From contig CM022665.1 in NCBI GenBank assembly GCA_012295275.1, forward strand, positions 14,209,976 through 14,269,975: a stretch of DNA of 60,000 nt. Reading direction: 5' to 3'. Within the stretch, counting starts at the first letter, position 1; each line of letters opens with the position of its first letter. A model generated the notes under the pieces. It saw nothing but the letters and a program-made list of their open reading frames with translations. It ran no database searches and was not told where the DNA came from. Position numbers and translations under genes: made by a program. Source of the stretch: Chrysomallon squamiferum. Its lineage: Eukaryota; Mollusca; Gastropoda; Neomphalida; Peltospiridae. Below are positions 50,080 through 60,000 of this stretch, in pieces.

Positions 50080-51925
50080 GTAAGTGCCAGGTAAAAGGTC
50101 ACCGGGTTGTTTAGTAAAATTCCCATACGAATAGTTAGCACACCAGTTTGAGGTAAAAGAGAACAAAACTGATGAAATCTAAAAACTTTGAGAAAATAAT
50201 TATTTATGATATATTTTCGTTAACTGAATATCAACTGTAATATTTTTCTAAAATAACTTTCTATTTATTGTTGAGATTAATAAATACTAAATATATTTTT
50301 GTCTGATACACGTTAGTTTACATGTATTTATATTTCTATTAGCCGTTTGAAAAAAAGAATTGATCAAATCTTTCTCTTTCTCTGCTGCATCTAATTTTTT
50401 TTATAAATAAATATATGTATATGTGTGTTTTATTGTATTTAACCAATGTAAGTTAAAAAGAAAAATAACAAACATAAAAACAAAACATTTCCTGTAAGAA
50501 ATGTTGTTTGTGTATTCGTGAATAAGAATCTAATTATCTTAAGCATGAATAAAGGCTATACCACGCTCCGATAAGAACTATGCAGAAAGAAGTAATAAAT
50601 AAATAAATAAATAAATAAAAATATGAAAAGCGATGTAGTTGTTAACATTTTTTTTAGTAATATGGATGATAAAACAGAAAAAATAAAATCCGATGACCAT
50701 ACTGCTACTACTATTACTACTAAAACTAACAGTAATAATATAATATTGGTATCAGTAATAATAGTAGAAGTAACAAAGTAGTACATAGTAACGATAAACT
50801 AGCATCCGTGGTATTGACAATATTGGAAGAAACAGCTTTAATTATCAATGTTTTAGGAACATTTCTGATTATGTACGTCAATTATAGTATTATTCACTGG
50901 AAATAAAATCGTTACGTTTCATTTCTTCTTTTATTTCCAGTTTATTTTTCTATGATTACGAAATAAAAATAAAAGAGTTATCTTTTGTCGTTGTTGTTAT
51001 TGTTATTTTCCGTTGTAGCGTTCTGAAGATGGCGTCAGAGATTTGAGTAAAAACGTTTGATATTCTGTACGCTGTTTAGCTCTCATCATTTAGTGACAGG
51101 AAATGAAAACCAGTGTATGAACTGTTAAACCACTGAGTACCCAGTCATAATTACATTCTCCCATGACATGTGCTCCAGGCTGAAACATTTGGGCTTAAAT
51201 CATTGGCCAGCCTGTTAACTTTGTAGTCAGCTTGAAATCTTAGGAGAAAATTATATAGTAAATTAGAAATGTAACAAGCTTTATAACAAAGTCCCAACAC
51301 ATGACCTGTTTGTATCAAAATACGAAGAATTCTGGGGAACAATGCACGCACGAAATAAAGGCGTAAAGAAATTGGTTTAATAGAAAAAAAGAAGAATGCC
51401 ACTAAAAGTTATCAGATGACAAGAAGTAAAAGCATGTTTATTTGAAGTCGTGTTTAAATATTTCACATGAAGTTGAGATAACTTGGCTTAAATAGTTTTG
51501 TAATGCAAAAATTAGACACACTCAGACACGACGGATGAGAGAAGAAACTATATATTTCTGTTAACAGACGTGTTACTAAATTCTCTCAGTGAAACTGTTT
51601 GAAAATGATAGTCTTGGGCAAACAGGAGCCTTGGGTATGTTACAGGATTAGTTATCGTGTGGAGCGATCTTAAACTTTTCGTGTAGTTCTCGTTAGGAGC
51701 CTGGAGCGAAATGCTATCCTCAGTTTAATCGACGCCCCTTCCCTAACACACATACTGATATAGCGTAACTAACTAACTAACTAACTAAATATGTATAATA
51801 AGAACCCATCATATATTCCCGATAGGCGTACTTTAACAAAAATGTTACGAAAAAAACATGCTAAAAATAACTACAATCAATAATTTAAATATTACAATAT
51901 AAGATAAGTTGACTGCTTAATTAAC

Positions 51926-51930
<5 letters not shown>

Positions 51931-51959
<29 letters not shown>

Positions 51960-51977
51960 AAGAAAGAAAGAAAGAAG
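51931..51977. repeat. Poly(A) and (AAAG)n
   Basis: About 27 A, then four to five AAAG units. Confidence 0.9.
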
Positions 51978-52505
51978 AAAAAAAACATTTACGAGTTACT
52001 CGTCTTTAGCTTCAATTTATGCTTTATACGATCCTTCTCAGAAAGGGATCGATAAGCTAGTTTGATGGCTGAAACACGAAATAACAAGATATACCGAGAA
52101 TGGTTGATCACGCGACCTGTCACACCCCAGACCACCTAGACTGGTTTGGAGAGAACACACTGACACGAGTGAAATACGACGATGTTGAGTATATATCACA
52201 TGATCGATGGTTTTCAGCACATGATTATCACAAAAACATTAATTCACACAGTGACACCTTTGAATAGACAATACCCTGTTAAAATATCGCTTTCCAACAT
52301 TGCTTCTTTTTCGAACATGAAATGCTGATTCATATTACAGCCAACCACGTGCTGAGAAACTGAATATCTTGATGAAGCACGTTTCACTGAAGGGATGACG
52401 TTTAGAGAGTGAGACTGTAAGGAAAACGGTTTAAATTTACTAACCTAAAGAATGGTATAAACATGGTGTTGTCGATGAATTTTTAAACTAATTCATTATT
52501 ACTAA

Positions 52506-52531
52506 TTTTTTTTTTTTTTTTTTTTTTTTTT
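52506..52531. repeat. Poly(T) run
   Basis: 26 T, followed by CATTACAG, which resembles a plus-strand acceptor; no exon recognised after it. Confidence 0.85.
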
Positions 52532-52917
52532 CATTACAGTAAACTGACATTTTGTCATGATGGTCTGTGAATATATTTTACTAGTGTAGCAACGGATATA
52601 AAAAGGTAGTAATATATATTAGAATAAAAGTATCATTTTTCTCCAGTAATCTACTGCATAATAGATTTATATTTTATGTTATAATGCTTTTGATCATCTG
52701 TTATTTGTAATTTTTGTATAGAATAATAAATAAAAAAACTGGTAGGTGAAGAAATATAGTGGAATGAATGATTTGCTTGAAGTTGGAAGTGAGTATCTCA
52801 CTGTGTCATCACACGCCCACCCACCCACAAACACACACACATAAACACAGACACAAACACACACACACGGCAGACGTTAGAAAATGCGTCTAACTAATTC
52901 GTCACAGAATTACATAC

Positions 52918-53041
52918 CAAGATGATATGAAGAGATAATCTGTTTTGTTTGGGCGCGTAGACAACTGTTGTGAACACGACAGGCGTGCTTTAACAGATCC
53001 TGAAGGACATGTACACACGAACAAACAGTGTAAACACACAT
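52918..53041 (-). CDS. Candidate first coding exon of the lectin gene
   Basis: On the minus strand an ATG at 53041 opens a 41-codon frame ending at a strong donor (ATCTTG/GTATGT) in phase 1, as needed by the exon at 34948-35186 (split codon G|TT, valine). It begins MCVYTVCSCVHVLQDLLKH. The N-terminus is only moderately hydrophobic and cysteine-rich, so it is a poor signal peptide. The match rests on phase and donor only. It lies in the CpG-normal domain, 7.6 kb upstream of the CpG boundary, which is a plausible place for a promoter-proximal exon. Confidence 0.13.
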
Positions 53042-53092
53042 TACTATGGTCAGAATTCGGTAATTCTATTTCGCCTGTGTTTCCATTCACAG

Positions 53093-53314
53093 CTCTGTGA
53101 CAACAGCCTGCAATGTCACCCTGTCCTCCGCATGTAGCACATTGACAACATATTTCATACTGCAACGTTCAAACAGCCTTAAACAGATTTTACATCAAAC
53201 TCCAAATCTTGTATCGACAACGACACACTGTGAACGCCTGTTTGACATTGCTTGTAACGAAACGGAGACAAACACACCGGCCACAACGGCAATCAATAAA
53301 GAAAACATCCACAG
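53093..53314 (+). CDS. Speculative internal exon of a plus-strand gene
   Basis: A 222 bp segment lies between an acceptor with a pyrimidine-rich lead (TGTGTTTCCATTCACAG) and a donor (CACAG/GTATCG). It is a multiple of 3 and phase 2 on both sides, open throughout in that frame. The product includes SVTTACNVTLSSACSTL and CERLFDIACNETETNTP, with cysteines and two N-glycosylation sequons (NVT, NET), as in an extracellular segment. It is visibly GC-richer than its surroundings. I recognise no family. The opposite strand of the island is also open for about 88 codons (52902-53165), so coding status is uncertain. Confidence 0.22.
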
Positions 53315-53495
53315 GTATCGACTTCGGTAAACGAAATCTGAACCAGGAGTTGAAAATACACTTGTACTGATGTTTATTTGAACGTTTAACGAATATTTCT
53401 CTATAAATGGTGACTCTGAAGTCGTTTTATCAAGGCTGATGACAGAACGCTGATTTCATTTTCATACTCACTAGATAAAAAATTCACACGCTCGC

Positions 53496-53523
53496 ACACA
53501 CGCACACACACACACACACACAC
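53496..53523. repeat. (AC)n microsatellite
   Basis: About 12-14 AC units. Confidence 0.9.
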
Positions 53524-54024
53524 TTAGAAACAGTAACAAACACACTGACATCCTATGTTATAAGAAATAAAAAAAATATTTGAATTTTATTCTTGTTGTT
53601 GCTGCTGTTGTTGATGATGATAAGGCGATCGTGTTCGTAAACAATTTGTTTATCAGTGTCAGAGACAGTTTCAAGGAAACATGTCGCACATTTTTCTAAC
53701 AATTTTTCCGTGCGCAGTTTCCGACATCGTTATGGTAATAAAAGATGTTTGAGTAGCCAAGGAAATATGTACTCAATGTGCTGTAATGGAATCGGAATGG
53801 TACTGAACTTAATGAACATTTTGTAATCTGTGAACTATGACATGTTCAATGTCTATGATGTTTCGGGGTTAATAAAAAGTGGTCGTAAACTGTTCGCCTA
53901 TTAGGCTCATTGCATCATGTTGTTGAGTGTGACAAGGATTACGATTCAGCACGTAGTCTAATTTGTACCCATCAGTCGTAGCCGCATAATCCCTGACAGC
54001 GTTGACGACAGCGTCAGTTTACAG

Positions 54025-54193
54025 AGGTGTATGGTTGAGTATAATATCCGGCAGCTATTATGTCCTAAAGCGATTTCAATTACAGCCCGAATTCGTGTTA
54101 ATTTTATTCTACTTATCTTTAATAATCTGTCTTTTACTCTGCTTTTACCATGAAGGATTTCTGAAACCTAATGAGTATAACTGCACAGGATAA
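54025..54193 (+). CDS. Speculative last exon with a transmembrane segment
   Basis: It follows TTTACAG and begins with one nucleotide that completes the phase 2 codon left by the exon at 53093-53314. It then reads GVWLSIISGSYYVLKRFQ, a strongly hydrophobic stretch FVLILFYLSLIICLLLCFY suitable for one membrane pass, and a short tail to TAA at 54191. The acceptor has a weak polypyrimidine tract; a second AG (CAATTACAG at about 54092) would change the phase. With the two exons upstream the total is 426 nt, or 141 residues. There is no clear AATAAA just downstream. Speculative. Confidence 0.17.
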
Positions 54194-54744
54194 AACCTTA
54201 ATCAAAGAGGTAAATCCAACATACAAATCCCAGATTTTTTATTTTAGATAAAACAAACAAACAACACAACAACAACAAAACCAACTAACAAAAAACAAAC
54301 AAACAAACATACTTTTTCAGTATTATTATTGTTGTTTTTGTTTTAGTCATTTTTTAGTTCGACAAGTGGTTAACTATTAACATCCTTCCCGCGACAAATT
54401 GGTTAATACATTTCAGGCTTTGAACGTACGCACATTAACTTTGCTTTTCTTGTAACTAATTCTTTTTTCCTTTTTCTTTTTAATATTATTTGTTTATTTA
54501 TTTATTTATTTATTTTATTTTTATTTTTATTTATTTTAATTCATCATATCTGCACTCAGAGTTGCCACTAGTGATGAAAATTGTGAAACAGATAACTTAT
54601 ACTTGTGATTATCAAGAAATAGCTTTACAGTATTTCTTTTTTGAAAACTGTTCAAAAACTGTTCGAAATACCAATATCGGCAGATTACTAGTTTAGTTAG
54701 AGAAGAGAGTGGTTGTAGCACACATTGCCAATTAGCCCAGATGA

Positions 54745-54764
54745 AGGTCGATGCCTTAACCACT
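54745..54764 (-). repeat. tRNA-like A-box fragment
   Basis: Minus strand AGTGGTTAAGGCATCGACCT resembles the A-box and D-arm region of tRNA-derived SINEs, but no B-box follows at the expected distance. The only such fragment I noticed in the CpG-normal domain. Confidence 0.35.
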
Positions 54765-55276
54765 ATTTTGCGTCTCATTTATTTGTAAACAGCAATTAAT
54801 TCAGACCAATTTCGTATTCTGTTTTGTGACTCAACGATTCTAGCATCTGAAGAACTGATGACAAAATGGTCAAGTATGCGAACCATTTTATTGTTTGTCC
54901 TATAACATATACATTTTGTGAGGGGTGGGGGAAGAGTCGTTTTTGTTTGCACAGTTGATTCTTTGGTACATTGATTGAATATTATTTTTAGCGTATGTAA
55001 TTTCTCTCTATGTATAAATGATTTGCTTGGCTAAAAGTCGAGATTATTTCTTCTTTTATTTATTTATTTATTATTTTATTTTATTTTGTAAAAATATTTT
55101 TCGCTTATTTAAAAATTATCGGCCTTCAAAAGGTTATGTAACTGAAAATATATTTTGTAACAAATGTGAATTTTAAAATTAAAAATTGTTTTTCACTCAA
55201 TTATCTTTCGTACCAGTAAGAAAGTATATATGTATGTATATGTATCTATGTATCTAAGAATGTACGTATGTATGTA

Positions 55277-55373
<97 letters not shown>
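55277..55373. repeat. Compound (GT)n(GA)n microsatellite
   Basis: About nine GT units run directly into about 40 GA units. Arg/Glu and Leu/Ser readings are artefacts. Confidence 0.95.
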
Positions 55374-55375
<2 letters not shown>

Positions 55376-57748
55376 CATGAGAGTCCAAGCGTTTATAATA
55401 GGTATTTTTATGTCTTTTTATCTGTACATACGTATATATGTGTCTGTCCATAATACGATGTATACCTCAGAGACCACTATTTGAATAATGGCGACATTTA
55501 ACAAATATATGGTACAGAACTAACACGCATTTCAGACAGAGACGGGAAAGTCAACAAAAGCATCGTAACCCGTAGGACATTTTCAGTTCGCTTTCTGCGC
55601 CAAACAATTACTTAATCAGGGGAATTAATGGACCATGCACCACACTAAATGGTTTCTTTTTATCTTTGTCACAGTGGTTGATCTACAATGTTTCTACAAT
55701 GGAAAGTGCTAAACTGATGTCTTCAACATGGACTGGCTATTTGGACGAGGGTCACTAACTGGCCATCGGACCTAGGTGCTCGACCAATGTGGCGGAAATT
55801 AGTCGATAATTGGTTAACAACAGGAACAAGTATAGCACGACATTAATGCACTCTCGGACAATCGTTAGCCCGACAGTTTAGCCACAACAACGGAATTGTC
55901 AGAAGCAGGTGGCAACAGAGGGTAAAATATAATCACCCTGATCAGTTTTTAACTACTTTGAAGGGGCTTGCACATGTTCCGTGTTTACATACCTGGCTGT
56001 GAGAAAGTGCTAATAAACGATACTTGGCTGCTAAATTGAAATAATAATAATTACAACCGACGAAAGTGCGCTTCCTTTCTGACATTAACCTTTTAATGAC
56101 TTTTCGGACCAGGCATCTTTACTATTAACCGAATACGGATTATAATTTTATTTTAATACTTACCTACGAACTGTAATTATATACCGTATTTCCTATATTG
56201 TTTAGAACCAAACACCTGAAGCTATGACCATTATTTTTATTAGATATATATATAGCTTGATAGTCTGCGTGACTGACTGTGTATTTGTAAGAATGAAAGA
56301 AAATATGTAATATAGACATGTCGACAATCTAAATAAATATATCAGATTTTATTATTAATGCTTATTAGGTATTAACCATAAACCATGAACAATAAGTAAG
56401 TCTTCGAAATGCACACACAGCCCGGGCACACAGAGAATAAACACAATTACAGAAAGAAAGACAACATGCACGTTTTATGTATATATGTATGTATAGATGG
56501 AAGGATGGATGCATGTGTGTGTGTGTATGTATGTATGATTTAAGATCTTTCTACGATAAGTTAACATGAACATTTGCAATACTTAGACTAAAATACCTTT
56601 AAATTTAGAATTTTTATTCATAAATAAAACAACAACAAGCATATCGTGTTCGGATTAAAGCATGACTTGAGGCTTTAGGCAAATCAAAGTGGTCAACAGT
56701 AAAAATAGAAGAAAAAAAATCTGAAGAGAACTAAAGGTGACACCTTTGACAAATTCATTGACCTACGGGATTAGAGAGGTCACACTCTGAACCCACGCAC
56801 TTGACCTCGATGGCTGTGTGGAATTACGGACGAAAGAGGATGGACAAGAGGATGAATGGTTTCACATTACTTGAAAGTTTACATTGAAAGTATTGGTTTC
56901 ATTTTACACCGGTGTGAAGTCAATGAATGCGGTTAAATATACACCACGTGAACAATATGAAAGTCTTTTGATGATTAATTTCCCTTTGTAGTCCGCTCTT
57001 CCAGCAGAGAAAATACTGTACGATTCGCTAGTGTAATTAAACACACTCCTTGGCGTATGTGAGATATGAATACCTGGACGATATAGTTATGGTGAATATA
57101 AAAGCCTTATTCAAACAAAATATTTGAGCCTAACAGGGGTGGATGATAGCTCTGTATTACAGTAGTCGTCCGGTGTATGAATGGCTTAGTATCGATACCT
57201 GTCAGTATATGCGTGTATGTGTCTGTTATGCTATTCCTTATTATAGTGGATGCTTCACGGCATAGAGCCATTGTGTGGACTTTCTTATCTGTGGGTGATG
57301 CATAGGAAGAAATATGGCTGCAGTGGATTTCCCATTTTATGTGTGTGGCTTTTAAGCTTAAAAATTACGTACAGCACTATTTAATGTAGATTTCTTTCTT
57401 GTTTATAAATAAAACGCTCTCTCTCTGTCTCTCTCTCTCAAAAATGACAAAAACAACAAAAATGACAAAACACTATACGCTTAAAAAAATAATAATAAAA
57501 AATCTTCTGTACTCCCAAATACTTTTTATGTTATTATTATTCAGTTTAAAAAACAAACAAACAAACAAACAAAAAAGCAGTCAAGTTTCAAGCAGTTAAC
57601 ATTTTTATACTCAACATTCCTTATGTCTCTTCTTTTGAAATCTTCTTGTATGACATATTACAATATCTAAGAGAATCTGTTGTATTACTTTCACTCGATT
57701 GTTAACGCGTATTGTATTCAGTGCAAACTGTGATTCACGAGTTTATAC

Positions 57749-57771
57749 GAAGAAGAAGAAGAAGAAGAAGA
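57749..57771. repeat. (AAG)n microsatellite
   Basis: About seven AAG units. Confidence 0.9.
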
Positions 57772-57990
57772 AATACCCTTAGAAAAAAGTGAAAATTTTA
57801 TCCAGCCACCTAACATGGTCTCAAAACCATTAGCGCTTTTATATATATATATATTTATAATACCTCCTGTACGTACAAACATACATGCATAAACATAAAC
57901 ATACATACACATATCTAATAAACATTAATACTAAATCTGAGGTGTCGACAAAATAATTCTATTTATTTTCTGTATATGTCTGTATATTAC

Positions 57991-57992
<2 letters not shown>

Positions 57993-58058
<66 letters not shown>
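57993..58058. repeat. (AG)n microsatellite
   Basis: About 33 AG units. Confidence 0.95.
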
Positions 58059-58062
<4 letters not shown>

Positions 58063-58540
58063 TTGATAAACAAAGAAGAAATCTACAATAAATGACGTTA
58101 TACGTGATTTTTATGCTTAAAAGCCACACGCATTAATACAGTTCACTGGTACATAAAAATGCCGCTCATGCAGAAAAGCTGACGATTTTTCTGATAAATT
58201 TCACATCACTTTAGTCAAGGTACACAACACTGTTATTCTTGTCAACCTATCCGCCCCCCATCTGTCATCTACTCTTAACCAACAAGCATTCACAAATCTT
58301 CAAAGAATGTTTAGTTAGGTTATTTTTCTCTCCAATGGTTAACATGCAGAACGAAGTTTCTTTGACGTATTAGGAATGTTGTCCAAGGACACATGCGACT
58401 TCTCCTTTTTATGTTAAACAAAATATGTATCATTTACTTCAGTTAATCAATCTTTGTTTAAGGATATTTCGAGACAAGCATGCACACGCACAAATACGCA
58501 TACATATATGAACATAGTTATAGGCCTATATATTAATTAA

Positions 58541-58570
58541 TTTATTTTTTTTTTTTTTTTTTTTTTTTTT
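58541..58570. repeat. Poly(T) run of about 30
   Basis: Further T runs at 58857-58877 and about 59018-59036, and A runs at 59668-59687, cluster in the last 1.5 kb. No element body recognised. Confidence 0.85.
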
Positions 58571-60000
58571 GGAGACGGATAATACAGAGGCTTCTCTAGC
58601 AAATAATAACATCTGCTAACATCAAGAGATATTCAACCAGCGCCTTTTCTAAGATATAAAAACATGTAGCGTGGCCTTTAAAACACCAGTCGCGAAGTTC
58701 TAATGCGTAAAATAGCGACCGATCGATCTGATAATATAATAAGATAGTAAATAAAGAGAAGGAATGCAGATAATGTTTAAAACTTTTTTTTACTTTAAAT
58801 ATCTTTTAAAAGACATACCACAATTTATTCATTTGCTGTGTAGCGAAAAGAGGATTTTTTTTTTTTTTTTTTTTTTCTCAGAGGCAGAAATTGTAATATT
58901 ATTTATTAAAAATTCTTAAAAGAACACTGGACATTTTAAGATAATGATCTAATATTGGTTATCAGTGGCTTAGATCTGTATTTTTCTGTCTTTACAGAGA
59001 TTCAGAAAGACATTTTTATTTTTTTTTTTTTTTTTTAATAAGAAAAGAAAGGAAGAAAAGAAAAAAAGAAAATGTAACGGGATTGTTCTGAAATGTATGA
59101 AATTATATCATTAATACCAGCCGTTTAACATTAATTGCAGATGATACAGAATTGATCACTAAACGCTTGAGATGTTATTAACGAAAATAAACTTTTACTT
59201 TACATTAATAAATTATATAAACGCTTGAAATTCGGCAGTCCATTTTCATAGCAGTGACAAAAAAAGGACTTCATCTATGAAGTTTAAAGTAGATACTTAG
59301 AAAGGCTTAACACAATGTAAGCGAAGATACACCCCATCACGTTTAGTGCTTACAAAGGGTATTGGGAAAACACGGGAGCTTTCTCCTGAAAGGCAATTTC
59401 CAGTTGATTAGCGATTGAAAATGCACAGAAACTTGGTCTGTACGCCTTAATCTGAACTGGATTTTTAATTGCATGACTACAAAGAAAATACCCAAGTACA
59501 ACTCTAAACCTTTAGAAGAACGAATCATTGCCACCTACGCATTACTCATACCTGTACACGTTAAACACCTGAGTGACTTGTCCTCACCTGTGTACTATCA
59601 GTAGGTGTATCTCATGTAGATATTAATGGCTGAAAAACTCTGGCTTTTTAGATTTTAGATGATATGAAAAAAAAAAAAAAAAAAAAGACACGAAAAGGAA
59701 AAAGAAGAAAAAGAAAATGAATATGATTAAAAAAAACCCTGAAACCTTTTTTTTTTTTTTAGATGATCGCTTAACTTGCGATCTACAACTTGCTTCCACA
59801 GTAATCATAAATACAGCATTGCTAGGCAACAGCGTAAAGGATTACGACAATGAAAGCAGCTGGGAAAATGTTTCACATTCAGCCATCAAATACTTTCTTC
59901 ATGAGAAATAATTTTATGAGAACCAGTTATTTACCGTATTCTCATCACTGACATATGATTTATTGAACAGTGATTATTTCGTAATTGCTGAACAATAAAT

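Noticed and set aside
55193-55484. Ser/Leu and Arg/Glu ORFs
   Set aside because: Readings of the (GT)n(GA)n array.
55983-56045. Minus-strand donor CAGCCAG/GTATGT as signal-peptide exon
   Set aside because: The phase 1 frame upstream has a stop and no ATG.
56120-56180. Strong minus-strand donor (TCGTAG/GTAAGTAT) as first exon of the lectin gene
   Set aside because: The phase-compatible frame before it meets a stop within a few codons and has no ATG; only a non-coding 5' exon would be possible.

Overview
This window looks like nuclear DNA from an AT-rich animal genome. It has long introns, very low gene density, many di-, tri- and tetranucleotide microsatellites, poly(A)/poly(T) runs, one dead Tc1-like DNA transposon and fragments of tRNA-derived SINE-like repeats. 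There are no operons, ribosome binding sites or prokaryotic genes. The abrupt switch between CpG-depleted and CpG-normal DNA suggests an invertebrate with mosaic (gene-body) methylation. The lectin exons read like a lophotrochozoan (for example mollusc) protein, but I cannot fix the phylum from sequence alone.

The one gene I recognise runs on the minus strand. Exons at 34948-35186 and 17670-17793 join in phase and together encode one complete SUEL/galactose-binding lectin domain of the EVA-1 (EVA1C) type: eight cysteines, a YGR motif and the family signature DPCPGTSKYLEVAYKC. The intron between them is about 17.2 kb. A phase-compatible possible terminal exon lies at the very start of the window (5-141), and a weaker candidate first exon lies at 52918-53041. 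The usual second lectin domain, transmembrane segment and tail were not found and may lie beyond position 1.

Region 1-45.3 kb is intronic or gene-body DNA with roughly one CpG per 200-500 bp. It carries several old, decayed tandem repeats (near 4.7, 13.2-14.3, 15.2-16.2, 16.4-17.6, 18.0-18.6, 23.8-24.1, 27.6, 33.5 and 37.8 kb), SINE-like tRNA heads (3.3, 26.4, 39.5-40.0 kb) and a two-copy dispersed repeat (7.1 and 12.3 kb).

Region 45.4-60 kb changes character. CpG rises to roughly one per 40-60 bp, although the DNA stays AT-rich. It contains the dead Tc1-like element (46054-47525, TA target duplications) and a GC-richer island at 52.9-53.34 kb. It also holds a speculative three-exon plus-strand gene (50045-50079, 53093-53314, 54025-54193) whose exons are phase-compatible and would encode a small membrane protein. 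The CpG boundary near 45.35 kb is the strongest large-scale signal. I read it as the edge of a germline-methylated transcription unit, which would place the lectin gene's promoter at or upstream of it.
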